A DNA stretch of 64,000 nucleotides from Euptelea pleiosperma (GCA_035048495.1 CM068552.1:26910154-26974153); one strand, 5' to 3'. Counted from the first letter of the stretch, positions 1 to 10,845 are shown. Numbers and translations are program-made. Notes: a model not told the origin generated them from the sequence alone.

Positions 1-171
1 TCTATCACAATCGGATTGCAAATCACACAATCACCGTCAATGAGTTCTCGGCATCGTACACCTAAAAGCAAAGGCACATGGGTACGTTGCAAAGAGCACT
101 TGTGTACGTGCCGAGAACTCATTGGCTTGTGATTGTGTGATTTACAATTTCGTGTGATAGAAGTTTTACTC
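1..171. repeat. Near-perfect inverted repeat (hairpin), possibly the edge of a MITE
   Basis: Bases 1-62 and about 109-171 are reverse complements of each other, with few mismatches, around a spacer of about 45 bases. Both arms contain GAGAACTCAT and CACACAATCAC or their complements. The left arm starts at the window edge, so the true left end is not visible. There is no coding potential. It looks like a small non-autonomous DNA element. Confidence 0.65.
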
Positions 172-284
172 GGTTGGGTCAGGTTGGGGGGTCAACCTTA
201 GCCCAACCCGAGGTTGGGCTTCGATTTCCCAGCCCGAGCCTAATCCAATCCTAATCCAATCGGGTTGGTCAATTTCTTAAATTT
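172..284. repeat. GC-rich dispersed repeat (GGTTGGGCT / AGCCCAACC motifs)
   Basis: Short stretch rich in AGCCCAACCCGA-like words and their complements. Related sequence recurs at 16910-17040 and, as a tandem pair, at 50630-50873. No coding potential. The superfamily is not recognised. Confidence 0.5.
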
Positions 285-1285
285 TTTTATTGGTTAAAAA
301 TGTTACGGAAATTTTCTAAAATGAAAACTAAATTTAATGTATTTACAAAAATAAAAATAACTTTTGAAAATTCTCAAAAAAGTAACTAAACGCTCTTTAA
401 AAAAACGTCTGTCAGTCGTGACAGATAGTCTGACAGACGCTCTTTTAAAGGTGTGTTACGAACGCTTTTTCAAAAAGTGTTAAATGTGGTTTTCAAGTTG
501 CATGGTAAAAATCGACGATACATAATTTTTCAACTTCTAAACCAGTCTATGAATATCAGAATGATTTGATTTTTGGTGATGATGATCTCCTCACCATAGA
601 GATCATCCTCACCAAAAATCAGCCATTGATTCATCTATGTGGGTATGCCAAAATGGGTGTACCACGTGGATGCAATAAGAGCCACGTGTGCCCTCTTAGA
701 ATACTCTGACCGTATGGATGTTTTTTCAATCCCTATATGGACCCACAAACAAAAAATCAGCTTGATTTGTGATTTCAAACCTTTGGATCTTTGGTCAATA
801 TTGCTCAAATTTCGCACGGTTAAAATCAACCCATGAAGACAATTCCAATCTAACGCCTAGAAATCACTAATCAGACTGATTTTTGGTTTGTAGGTCCACC
901 TAATGATTGGTCAAACATCCATGCGGTCAGAGTTCTCTAAGAGTGTTCCATGTGGCTCTTATTGTGCCCTGTCATCAAAGTTTTATTCGGTGCTGACGGT
1001 ATGGATGTTTTACTATCTGTCAGGGAGAAACGCTCTTTAAAAGAACGTTTAAAAGAGCATTTGTCAGGAATAAACGTTCTTTTAAAGAGCGTTTATTCCT
1101 GTCAGATGCTCTTTTAAAGAGCATCTGTCAGAGAAAGATTTAACTTTTAGGAAATGCACATTTAAAGTGCGTTAGTTACTTTTTTTGGGAATTTACAAAA
1201 GATATTTTTGCTTTTGTAATTACATTAAATTTTTTTTTTCTTTTTAGAAAATTTCCGAAAATGTTACTAATTTTTTTTTCATATT
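285..1285. mobile_element. Long-TIR palindromic non-autonomous element, copy A
   Basis: The outer arms (about 285-420 and 1140-1285) are inverted copies. Each reads inward as GAAATTTTCTAAAA, a T/A-rich stretch, then AAAAAGTAACTAA and ACGCTCTTTAAA. Inside are short self-complementary units (CGCTCTTTTAAAG / CTTTAAAAGAGCG) on both sides, and a copy of a second palindromic repeat at about 640-985 (CCGTATGGATGTTT facing AAACATCCATGCGG). The same architecture occurs at 25648-26436, so this is a family. No transposase is present. Flanking target duplications are ambiguous in the A/T-rich context. Confidence 0.65.
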
Positions 1286-1304
1286 AAAATTGTTTAATAC
1301 AATG

Positions 1305-1473
1305 ACTATCACGCCCAGAATCCGACTGCCCAAACCCGACCTAAATGCTAGTGAGTCGGCCCATTTACTCAAAATCCAAGAGAATGAGTCAATATCAAAA
1401 TAGGGTCAAAGTTTGACTATTTTCAAAAAGTTAACAAAAGTCAACTGAATAGTCAAAATTCAGTATAGGGTAT
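1305..1473 (-). repeat. Fragment of an old gypsy-type LTR, cut by the Tat element
   Basis: The plus strand starts TATCACGCCCAGAATCCG and continues with a Pro-codon-rich, CCCATTTACTC-like stretch. On the minus strand this resembles the end of chromovirus-type LTRs (GGGCGTGATA). Read across the Tat insertion, the other half would be 11884-12755, whose far edge reads GGTCGGTGTAACA. A similar segment lies at about 40328-40400. A clean target duplication was not found, so the call is tentative. Confidence 0.35.
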
Positions 1474-2491
1474 TGTGGGGGAAAAATCTCATCGGTCCTA
1501 CTCGCACGATCCCCGAGGATCTGGATTGATAGATAACGGATGAACTGCTCGGTGGGGTCGGCCTTACTTCCGATGATCCCGAGAGGATTGGGTCGTCTGA
1601 TGTCCCTTCCTGCCTGGATTGGTTCGTAGCTACTCTGGTCGCCAGGGTACCTGCAAATTATATTCCGACGCTCAAGTCAGTGAGAATTCAGATACTCTTG
1701 AACGAGCTCTTGATACCTGTTTATCTCTTTTTCTTGTATTTTTTCGGGTCCCTCTTTCACTCGATCTTCTTTCTTTTTATAGGACCCTCAACAAGGAGCG
1801 CATCGTTGTTGAGGAGCTTGCAACTGTTGTTTCTTGATAACGGTTTTCTGTTATATTTCTTGGTCTAAGGGGAACGTTTTGCCCGAGCGCTGTGCGAGTT
1901 GACGTTGTGAACGTCTAGGTCTCATGCCTGCCAATTTTGGGTGACAAGCCTTTTCTATTGGCTGGTTGGCCCCTGCAGTTGCTTCGATGTGGGGTATTTT
2001 TTAATCGGATGGCGTCGGCAGGTGTTCAGATAAGGACGAATGGCTGATCCTGTTGTTCCGACTAGCCCCATCCTTTAGTCAGACGGTGTCGGCAGGCATT
2101 CGGGCAAGGACGGACGGATTCTGCCGTTGGGATAGGGTTCATCCTTCAGTCGGAAGGCGTCGGCAGCTGTTCTGATAAGGACGAATGGCTGCTCCTGTTC
2201 TGACTAGCCTTACCCTTTAGTCGGACAGTGTCGGCAGCTGTTCCGATAAGGACGAATGGCTGCTCCTGTCCCGACTAGCCTTATCCTTTAGTCGGACAGT
2301 GTCGGCAGGCACTCTGGCAAAGTGTATCCCTTGGTCGGCCAGAGCACGCCCCGGGGAGAAGTTATGTCTGTCGGATTCTGGGCCGAGATGGTCTGTGACC
2401 TATGGAAGCCCACGTGCCTCTGCTCGGGGAACGTGCCTCATTAAGTGACACATGGCCTTGTCGTAGCATCTCGAAAAATAGGGTACCCACA
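1474..2491 (-). repeat. 3' LTR of the Tat-lineage element
   Basis: 1018 bases, beginning TGTGGGGGAAAAATC and ending GGGTACCCACA on the plus strand. It aligns over its full length with 10870-11883. A minus-strand TATA-like CTATAAAAAG lies at about 1772-1783. The promoter-proximal half carries the 71-bp tandem array. Confidence 0.93.
2014..2307 (-). repeat. 71-bp tandem array inside the 3' LTR
   Basis: The word GTCGGCA recurs at 2014, 2088, 2159, 2230 and 2301, spacing 74, 71, 71 and 71. The intervening sequence is conserved (AAGGACGAATGGCTG, CCGACTAGCC, CCTTTAGTCGGAC). The other LTR has the same array (about 11411-11693), so it predates this insertion. Its position upstream of the LTR TATA box fits a U3 enhancer-like array. 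Confidence 0.85.
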
Positions 2492-2504
2492 TCGCCCCCT
2501 TTCT
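2492..2504 (-). promoter_or_regulatory. Polypurine tract of the Tat-lineage element
   Basis: The minus strand reads AGAAAGGGGGCGA directly next to the LTR start TGTGGGTACC. This is the expected site for priming plus-strand DNA synthesis. Confidence 0.8.
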
Positions 2505-2699
2505 CGGACAGTTGACATGCCATTGGTCTAGCTGTCAGAGAAACTAACTATCGGACTGTTCGGGCGTGCGAAACATACCGTCCGAAGGGAATCTGTAATG
2601 ATTACGCATTTATTACGGGTTCTCTAACGCCAGGATGCCCTGGAGATAACGTCAAGCATCACGCCAGGATGCCCCGGTGATAGCACCAGGCATCGCCAG

Positions 2700-2707
2700 T
2701 ATAAATA
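2700..2707 (+). promoter_or_regulatory. TATA box for the antisense ORF of the Tat element
   Basis: TATAAATA sits 208 bases inside the LTR boundary, on the strand opposite to gag-pol. A pyrimidine-rich leader and the antisense ORF follow within about 120-200 bases. It is an inferred promoter, supported by its position and clean TATA sequence. Confidence 0.6.
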
Positions 2708-2821
2708 CCCCCGTCCTCAGTCATTTTTCATTTTTTTACAAGCTCTGAGTTTCCGAAGGCGATTTATCTTTCTTCTTCTCTCTCATCTTTTCTCAACAAA
2801 GACCCTGCCAGCACTGCGTTC

Positions 2822-4197
2822 GTGAGTCTCCTTGGCTGGGACACCGTAGACCATTTAAAAAAAAAGTTCTTTCTTCCCTTTTTTCCTTCTTATTTCTCCT
2901 CTGCCCAGACCTGTATGTCCCGTTCCTCTGAGGTTTTTTCCTTAGAGGAAGCCGAGGTTGTAGAGAACGTTGTTCTCGGAGAGGGCTTCTTCTTCGAAGT
3001 CCCTGAAGTCGATTCGTTCAGTCGTGCTGCCAATATGGACCTGCCAGGGTCCTAACTGGTGACGCCGCCTCGTTGTCCCGTCCCTTTGTTTTCAGTGAGC
3101 CTGCCCCAACGGACGACGGGTATGAGACCTTGTACCAGTGTTACGGCATCTTTCGCCGAGTCCGTGTTAGGCTGGGCCGCTTCCTTGGAGAACCTCTCCC
3201 TGACGGGGAGATTAGTATCTGTGAGGATCAGTTGGAGGGCGGGATGTCTTTCCCGTTGTCTCCTCTGGCCAGGTCTCTATTGATCTTCTACAACAGAACT
3301 CCCGGCCAGATGCACCCCAACACCTGGAGGATAATCTCTAAGATCGACTCCATTTGTGCCCTTGGGGACCACTCCATTGGCCTACCGGAGATGGACTGCG
3401 CCTACTCATTGAAGCGTATTCCTTACTCCGACCATGTCTATAGCCTCTCAGCTAGGTCAGACCCCTTCCGGATGATCGAAGACCTTCTGGACTGCCACAA
3501 GGGATGGGCCGACAGGGCCCTGGTTGTCTCTGGTTCATGGGATGGCACCGGCCAGGCTAACTCAAGTCCACCGATTGGTTCAGTCCGGTTGAGTTTTAAC
3601 CGGGCAGGTATGCCGTTTGGGCTTACCCTGCCTTACCGTCATTCTTTCAAAAATCTTCTTTTTTAGTCTACTAACCTTATCATTTTCTTCTGTGCAGATA
3701 ACGTGCAAACCCTGGGCACGTACCCCCAGGCCATCGTCAACAAGGTTCTGCAGTTCGTTGCTACCGTTTCGCTAACGTACCATTTTTGGTACGGAGAAGT
3801 CTGACTTAGCACCCGTAACAGCCGTAAGGTGGCCGCTAGGGCGGGGGTCATCCCGACCTCCCAGATAGAGGTTGTCGGCACTGATTTCGTGGCCATCCCA
3901 GCAGTCCCACTAACCTGCTTAGGTCCCGTCATAGAGGACCGTGGGAAGAAGAAGATCACCGTCCAGCAGAAGAGGAAGAAGCAAGAGTCTGGGCGCCACT
4001 TGAAGAGGGGTTGCGGATGCCCAGGCCTGACTTGGATGAGGAGTCAGCCGCTGTTGGGGAGGAGCCGGAGGGGGGGGCAATCATCTCAAGGCGGGGATGG
4101 CCCGAGAGACCCTGAGGTCACCGGGGGAGGCGTCGGCCGTCGAATGAATAGCTTTTCTTTCTTTCTTTTTTTTCTCTTTTTTTTTTTTTTGATGTAG
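2822..4197 (+). pseudogene. Antisense extra ORF of the Tat-lineage element (putative gypsy-type transposon protein)
   Basis: Reading frames on the strand opposite gag-pol, between pol and the 3' LTR. A first segment (to 3055, plausible start at 2914 with MSRSSEVFSLEEAE) is acidic. After a frame change a second segment (3060-3607) contains IFRRVRVRLGRFLGEPLPDG, SPLARSLLIFYNRTPGQMHPN and TWRIISKI. This resembles the N-terminal region of the plant 'putative gypsy type transposon' family that Tat elements are known to carry in antisense. A likely 90-base intron (3608-3697, GTATGC...TGTGCAG) separates it from further frames to about 4197, which are Lys/Arg-rich (KKKITVQQKRKKQE). An in-frame TGA near 3803 and the frame change make it a decayed copy. 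The role of this protein is not established. TATA box at 2700. Confidence 0.65.
3608..3697 (+). other. Predicted intron in the antisense ORF
   Basis: The donor reads CAG/GTATGC. The acceptor is a pyrimidine-rich CATTTTCTTCTGTGCAG, preceded by CTAAC, which could serve as a branch site. The two flanking open stretches would be joined. Predicted by eye only. Confidence 0.5.
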
Positions 4198-4439
4198 ATG
4201 CCGTATGGTTTGTTTTCTTTTATATATGAAGAACCTTTCCATTTATTGTTCGTTCACATATTTTTCTCCTTCTATGTAGAGGCCGTATGGTATTTCGAAA
4301 ATAAGAAAACTTGAACATCTTCCTTTCATTGTTGATTCCTTCGCATGAATCCATTTTTCTTTGCTATGTTTTCTTTACCTTTTTGTGAGATTGGCCTCTC
4401 GGCCCAGCCATTTGCCCCGTTCATATCATTCCTTTAGCT

Positions 4440-5200
4440 CTTCAGCCGAGAGGGTTGGGGTGCCTTGGCTTTTCAACGAGAATTCTTCATTCCTGACGAA
4501 TGCCAACTGCTCGTGTCGAGGCCCAATTCTACCCTTGGCTTTTCAGCCGAGAAGGACTGGGTGCCTCGGCCTACCTATTGGACTTCTTCCTCCTCTGACG
4601 AAGGGTATAGTTCTCATGCATCAAGGCGGTCAGGCCTGCTCTTGATGAATGCCAACTGTATGTGTCGAGATCCGTTGTGCCTGGCCTGTTAGCCGAGAAG
4701 GACTGGGTGCCTCGGCCCATTTGTAGAACTTTTTTCTCCTTTGAAGAGGGGTACAGTTCTCATGCATCAAGACGGCCAAGGCCTGCTCTTGATGGATGCC
4801 AACTGTACGTGTCGAGGTCCGTTCTGCCCCTGGCCTATAGCCGAGAAGGGCTGGGTGTCTTGGCCCACTTGTGAGACTTTTTCTTCCTTTGAAGAGGGTT
4901 ACAGTTCTCATGCATCAAGGCGGTCAAGGCCTGTTCTTGATGGATGCCAACTGTACATGTCGAGGTCCGTTTTGCCCCTAGCTTGTAGCCGAGAAGGGCT
5001 GGGTGCCTCGGTCCACTTGTGAGACTTTTTCTTTTTTGAAGAGGGGTACAGTTCTCATGCATCAAAGCGGTCAAGGCCTGCTCTTGATGGATGCCAACTG
5101 TATGTGTCGAGGTCCATTTTGCCCTTGGCCTATAGCCGAGAAGGGCTGGGTGCCTCTGCCCATTTGTGAGACTTCTTCCTCCTTCAGATTGAGGTGCTTT
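4440..5200. repeat. 147-bp tandem array in the 3' region of the Tat element
   Basis: The word GTTCTCATGCATCAA recurs at 4610, 4756, 4904 and 5051, spacing 146, 148 and 147, with flanking partial units. Each unit also has AGCCGAGAAGG, CTGGGTGCCTCGG, GATGCCAACTGTA and CTTCCTTTGAAGAGGGGTA. Several overlapping open frames on both strands are by-products of the repeat length and show no protein features. Confidence 0.88.
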
Positions 5201-5261
5201 TCTTTTCGGCCGGCGTGAGAGGTGGATTGGGACTAGATCATATAAAACTTGGGTAGAGCTT

Positions 5262-6480
5262 TTATTGATAAAAGATCTTCAAGTTAAAGGCATTCCAAGG
5301 CCTTTCGATTATAGTGCCGTCTGATGCCTTTAGGAAATATGATCCGTGTTGTCCTAGCTTCTCGATCACATATGGTCCTTCCCAGTTGGAACCGAGTTTG
5401 CCACTATTGATCTCTCTCGTGTTTTCAAATACCTTCCTGAGGACGAGGTCCATTGGCTTGAAGGCCCTATGTTTTACCCTCCGGTCAAACACCTGCTTGA
5501 TTCTCTGCTTGTAGTCAGCTAGTTGGACAATTGCCTGCTCCCTTCGCTCTTCGAGGAGGTCTACGTCGCGAGCTAGTATATCCTCGTTTTGTCCCGATTC
5601 TACGGCTAATGTCCGGGATGTACGTGTCGTGGCTTCTGTCGGAATTATGGCCTCCGTTCCGTAAGCTAGTGAGAAAAGGGATTCCCCTGTCGACCGCCTC
5701 GGGGTTGTGCGGTAGGCCCATAGTATGCCGTACAGTTCTTCGGCTCATTTTCTTTTGGCCATTTCCAATTGCTTCTTTATTGTGTCGAGTATAACCCTGT
5801 TGGTTGCCTCTGCTAGTCCGTTGCTTTGTGGATACCTTGGAGTCAATAAGTTTTTCTTTATCTCGAGTGTCTGGCAAAAGTCTCGAATCTCGATGGCGTC
5901 GAACTGTGTGCTGTTATCTGTCACGATTTCCTAGGGTACATCGAAACGGCATATGATTCTCCTAGAAAAATCTTCTGACATTTGAGGCGTGGACTTGAGG
6001 GAGCTCAATGGCTTCGATCATTTGGTGAAGTAGTCGGTGGCCACTAGTAAAAAACGAACATTTTCCAGAGCTCTCGGGAGAGGGTCGACTATGTCCAATC
6101 CCCATTTGACGAACGGCCAGGCACTGTACACAGGGTGTAGCTCTTCTGCAGGCACTCTGATCAGTGGCGCATGTTTCTGACAGCTCGGGCACCTGCGGAT
6201 AAGGATCTTGGCGTCCTTCTGCATGTGTGACCAAAATACCCCTGCGTGATTGCCTTCTATGCCAAACTCCTCGCCCCCGAGTGGTTGCCGCACTCGCCGG
6301 CGTGTATCTCCTCCAACACGGTCTGTGACTGGGCCGGGGTCAGGCATCTCAATAGGGGTCCGGATGCTGACTTCCGGTATAACTCTCTGTGTAACAAGGT
6401 ATATCTCTTCGAGATGCCTTGAACCCGCCGTGCATCTGCTTTTGATTCGGGAGGGTCCCTTGCCGAAGGTAGTTGCCAAT
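5262..6480 (-). pseudogene. Integrase domain of the Tat-lineage pol, frameshifted
   Basis: Integrase joins element cDNA to the host chromosome. In minus-strand order there is a zinc-binding part ending in CPSCQKHAPL (about 6155-6190). The catalytic core follows, with first Asp in GLDIVDPLP (near 6080), second Asp in TDNSTQFD (near 5905) and the Glu in GLAEATNR (near 5800), all visible in broken frames. The C-terminal module at 5262-5492 has LVLRKVFENTR and SNWEGPYVI, the GPY/F motif. There is no chromodomain after it, as expected for Tat and unlike chromoviruses. At least three frame changes separate these blocks, so no active enzyme can be made. Order after RNase H fits Ty3/gypsy pol. Confidence 0.85.
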
Positions 6481-6499
6481 GTCGTCCATCAAGTTTGAC

Positions 6500-7600
6500 T
6501 CGGCCCCGGTGGCAACTGGTGCTATGTGCAACTCGTTTGGCTTCTGTATGCTGGGGTATTCTTGAAAATCTACTGAAATGAGTCTTGATTCCGTCTCACC
6601 TAGCGTTGTTGCCAGGTATGCTAACGAATTTGAGTGTCGGTTCTCCTGTCTCGGGAGTTGGCGCAGCTTCAGCTGGGTGAAGTGCTTTGCCAGTCTCCTT
6701 ACTATAAATAGGTGAGCTGTCATTCTTTCGTCCTTGCCTGGTAGGTTTCGTCGTACTGAGAAACGACGAGCTGTGAGTCTGAGTAGATGGTCGGGTCAGT
6801 GACTCCGAGGTCTAAGGCAGAGGTAATCCTGAAATAACGACTTCGTACTCTGCCTCATTGTTGGATGCTTTGAAGCCAAGCTTTATGGCCCTCTCAATTC
6901 TAGTGTTTTCGGGTGTTATTAGCACAGTCCCGATTCCCGATCCGTCTTCGTTGGCCAAGCCATATGTGAACAGCCTCCAGCCTGCCACCCATCGGAATGC
7001 TGTCGGGGCTTCGAGTAGGTGGAGGATGTCCACATCTTCTTCTCCGAATTGTTTGATGTCGCTTATCGGGAAATCGACTAAAAAACATGCTACGGCATGA
7101 CCTTTCTCGGAGATTCTGGGGTTGAACTTGATGTCGTACTGTGCCAAATGAATGGCCCACTTATCCATTCGGCCAAACAGGTCAATCTTTCCAAGGACGA
7201 ATTTAAGCGGGAACTCAGTGTAGACCGTAATAGTCCTCTCATCGAAGTATGGCTTCAATCTCCTAGACGCAAAAATTAGTACAAGGGCGGCCTTTTCTAT
7301 TAATGCGTACCTGAGTTCGGCTCCAACGAGAGTTTTACTGGTGAAGAAGACCGGTTTCTCTTCTCTGCTTAGCTCTCGGAAGAGTACGACACTAATGGAT
7401 TGCTCCGTTGCTGCTAGGCAGATGCTGAGAGGTTCCCCTGCTTCTGGCTTCGAGAGTATGGGTGGCTCGGCGAGATATTCTTTCAATCTCCCAAAGGCTT
7501 CGTCGCATTCGTCTATCCACTGGAATTGTTCTTGCCTCCGTAGCAGCTTGAACAGTGGCCAACACCTATCTGACAATTGGGCAATAAACCGGCTCAGCAT
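6500..7600 (-). pseudogene. RNase H plus second (archaeal-type) RNase H of the Tat-lineage pol
   Basis: The first RNase H region follows the reverse-transcriptase thumb: PILSKPEAGEPLSICLAA, FTSKTLVGAELRYALIEK and DKWAIHLAQYDIKFNPRISE. A second RNase H follows: GSGIGTVLITPENT, then KASNNEAEYEVVISGL, and after a frame change FTQLKLRQLPRQENRHSNSL. An additional archaeal-type RNase H is diagnostic of Tat elements. In this copy the expected first catalytic Asp (usually in a VDG-like motif) reads TYG, and the late Asp of the usual ADALANL-like motif reads SNSL. The domain is therefore probably dead even apart from the frameshifts. Confidence 0.82.
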
Positions 7601-7675
7601 TGCTATCCTTCTGGCCAGCTTCTGGACTTCTTTCGATTCCGCGGCGGCTTCATTTCTGTGAGGGCTCTAATCTAT

Positions 7676-8337
7676 TTAGGGTTGGCCTCTATTCCCCGCT
7701 TGGTGATTAAGTACCCCAAGAACTTCCCTGATGTGACTCCAAAGATGCATTTGCAGGGGTTCAGCTTCATGTTGTATTCTCAGAGTTGGTCGAGCGTTTT
7801 CCTCAGATCTGTTAGATGGCCAACCCTCTGTCAGCTCTTGACCATCATGTCGTCGATGTAGACTTCCATTGATTCCCTGATCATGTCGTGAAACATCCAG
7901 TTGACCAGCCTCTGGTAGGTTGCTCTTACGTTCTTCAGTCCGAATATCATTACTTTGTAGCAGCACACCCCACGATCCGTGGTGAAGGCTATTTTTTCCT
8001 GGTCGGGCTCAAAGAGAGGAATCTGGTTGTACCCGGAGTATCCATCCATGAAGGATAGGATTTCATAGCCCGATGTCGCATCCACCAGCTGCTCGATCCG
8101 TGGTAATGGGTACGGATCTTTTGGGCAGGCTTTGTTCAAATTTGTGAAGTCTATGCAGACCCGTATCTTCCCCGTCTTCTTGGGAACTGCGACCATGTTG
8201 GCGAGCCATTCGGGATTCGTTACTTCTCTGATGAAGCCTACTTTTAGAAGTTTGTTAATTTCGTCTCTTACGGCCGCCTGCTTCTCTACCGATACGACCC
8301 TTGGCCGTTGTCTGATCGGAGTGTATCTGTGATTCAC
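7676..8337 (-). pseudogene. Reverse transcriptase of the Tat-lineage pol, frameshifted
   Basis: Copies element RNA into DNA. The 7831-8337 frame begins near YTPIRQRPR and contains ANMVAVPKKTGKIRVCIDF, NLNKACPKDPYPLPRIEQL, SFMDGYSGYNQI (motif A), KIAFTTDRGVCCYKVMIFGL (motif B region) and YIDDMMVKS (motif C catalytic YIDD). The thumb continues in another frame at 7676-7830. The catalytic Asp residues are intact, but the frame change downstream and missing continuity with protease make it a pseudogene. Confidence 0.9.
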
Positions 8338-8582
8338 ATTCAGTTTATGGCATGAAATATCGGGTGTATCCTTGGTATATCTTCAAGTGACCAGGCAAAT
8401 ACATCCCATTAGGTTTTTAAGAGGTCTGTTAGCTTGTGCTTCTCTTGTTCATCCAAAGTTGACTCGACATAAGTTATTTTCGGATCTTCAACGGTTCTGA
8501 GATTAACTTCTACTGTCGGCTCAACTGTCGGCCTTCCCTGATCCATCTCACTGTATAGATCAGAGGCCGGATGCTATGGCTG

Positions 8583-9020
8583 CTACGAACAGTCGGCGGG
8601 TGGCTTGCTGCTTTGGGGATCAATTCCAGGTTCAGCCGCCTTTTCCGGCCTGAAAGCCATCGCATAGCACTTTTTTGACGAGGTTTGATCTCCCCGGATC
8701 TCTACGGTCCCTTGTTCAGTGGGCAACCAGATCAATTGATGGTAGGTCGATGGAACGGCCTTCATCCCGTGGAGCCATCCTCTCCTCAGGATTGCGTTGT
8801 ATGGTGATGGAGTGTCTACGACCAGAAAATCCACCATCTGCACGACCGGTCCTGCCCTTACTGGCAATGTCATTTTCCCCAGGGCATACACCTTTTGTCC
8901 ACTGAAACCGATCAATGGCTCTACTGTCAATTCCAACGTGACCTCGAGAAGTTCATCCTTTTGTAGGCGTCGGCGAACAAGATCTCTGTCGAACTCCTCG
9001 GATCGATGAGGATGCGCTTG
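8583..9020 (-). pseudogene. Aspartic protease of the Tat-lineage element
   Basis: Processes the gag-pol polyprotein. The active-site segment near 8955-9010 reads VKRILIDPRSSTEILFADAY, where plant Ty3 elements usually have LIDGGSSADILF. The Asp is kept but the following Gly-Gly is Pro-Arg. After a frame change, 8583-8936 contains GFSGQKVYALGKMTLPV, VDFLVVDTPSPYNAIL and RRGWLHGMKAVPSTYHQ, the flap and C-terminal half of the domain. It is broken by the frame change and probably inactive. Confidence 0.75.
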
Positions 9021-9354
9021 ACATCGAAGTTTCGATGGAAAGCATTAGTAGTAGTGCGTTTGAATGAGGCAGGTCCACCCCATCTAGGTCCATGTTTGAG
9101 AAGGTGATTGCGCCCTCCGGGGGGCCCTCGGTGACCCTAGAGAATCTTGGCCCTTGTGTTACGTTTAGGACCTCCCGGAGGTGTTCAACCTGTCGAGAGC
9201 TAATGCGATCTTGCCTCTCAAGTTCTCGGTTTGTCATCCTGCTTGGGCCACCGTGTATCACATCGATGATCATGGTCGGCATCGTTGTTTTGTTGGCTCC
9301 CTCTTTTGGACCGTTATTGGCTCGTTTCGCGACATCTTCTGCTTGACGGATGTA

Positions 9355-10814
9355 CTAGCCTAAGTGGCCTTCGTCGATCAGGTCCTTTATGAGGTTCTTG
9401 AGAGTGTAACACTTGTTTGTCTCATGCCCGTGGTTCATGTGGAAGGGGCAGTATTTGTTCCTGTCCCGCGTTGTTGCTGTCTCGGGGTTCATGGGCTGAG
9501 GCCATTGCATCAAGTCCTTGATCAGTTCCAAGGCCTCTTCTAGGGGGATGGTTAAAGGTGTATAGGTGCGTTCATCCCATGCCTGCGGTTTCTTGCCAGC
9601 TCGGCCTTCAAACTTCCTCTTCTTCTCTTTCTCCTCCTTCAGAGGGGGCTTTTCAACCCCCAAGATGGTGTCGGCCTTCTTGGTGTTGCGTAACGTGTCG
9701 TTTTCAAGCCTGGCGTACTTCTCGGCCCTTGTAAACAAGGCGTCGAGGTCCGACGGGTGGTTCTTGGTGAGTGACCGGTAGAGTCCAGATTCTACTGGCA
9801 GGGCTTTCCTGTAGGCCGTGACCGCATGTTTATTGTCACAGTCCTCCACTGTAATCATGACATTCCGAAACCGCTTGGTGAAATCCCACACAGTTTCTTT
9901 CTGATCGTTTTTTACATCGAACAGAATGTTGACGTCTTTTCGGTGGAGCTTGTTACAAGAATACTAGGAGATAAATCGTGAGCTCAAATTTGAAAAATCA
10001 TGTACCGACCTGGGGGGCAGTCGGTTGAACCAGATGAGAGCCTCCTCGCTCAATGTGGATGTGAACATCCGATACATCAAACGGTCGTCGAACTCCCACA
10101 TCGTCATTGCCTTCTGGAATCGAAGGACGTTATTCACAGGGTCCGATAGCCCTGTGAACGTCAAGAATTTTGGATAGGAGAAAGATGAGGGTGCCCAGTA
10201 CTGTTGGACGTTCTCGACGAACGGAGATTCACTCGACATTCGGGTTGCGATTGCCGTCATGCAATCCGCGAGAGTCTCCTTTTTACCGAGGAGACCTGCC
10301 ACGAGTCCTGCCAATTGCTCGTGGGTCACTAGATGCGACGCCGTCTCTCTCACCGGCTACGTTGTTACCCTCTTGAGTGCCCCGTTGGCCTTTCCTCGTC
10401 TTGTTGGCCCTTATTAATCCGCTCCTGCTCAGACGGTTCTTTCCTTGTTAACTTCGGTCCTGGAGCTGCTTTCGAGTCCGTAGGTGAATTTTCTGTTTGG
10501 GCCGTCCCGAGGGTGTTTCCGTGTACTCGGTTGGACTCTCCCGACGTGGTCCCATTTTTGCTATGGCTGTGCCTTTGTGACCTTTCTAGGCCGGTATGTC
10601 TGGATGCCATATTAATGGACACCCGGTCGTTTTCGGCCGGCTGTTTCTCCAGGCACCTCCTTAGTCTTTTATTATCTTCTTGTAACCTTGCGACCAGTTC
10701 TTGCTGGTCAACCTGCTCTTCCCGTGCCCTTCTCCCCTCTGAGATGGTATCCCGGAGGTCTTGGATGGGGCCAGCTTCCCTGTCGTTCAGCTTTGTTCGT
10801 CGCGTATTCACCAT
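9355..10814 (-). pseudogene. gag of the Tat-lineage element
   Basis: Structural protein of the retrotransposon particle. The start at 10814 (MVNTRRTKLNDREAGPIQD) lies 32 bases from the PBS and opens a basic, coiled-coil-like N-terminal region (about 150 residues). Next, 9964-10353 holds the gag core: SYPKFLTFTGLSDPVNNVLR, FQKAMTMWEFDDRLMYRMF and EEALIWFNRLPPRSVHDFSN. Then 9355-9891 holds MITVEDCDNKHAVTAYRKAL, a Lys/Glu-rich linker and a zinc-knuckle-like CPFHMNHGHETNKC, then LKNLIKDLIDEGHLG. Frame breaks occur at about 10360 and 9900-9960. The domain order is typical of plant gypsy gag. Confidence 0.88.
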
Positions 10815-10845
10815 TCCGTTTCCTCTTTTGGTCGAGGGTTATGTT

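Noticed and set aside
285..1285. Autonomous transposon
   Set aside because: No transposase-like frame between the inverted arms.
4630..5074. Minus- and plus-strand frames in the 147-bp array
   Set aside because: The unit length is divisible by three, so frames repeat automatically. No protein family is visible.
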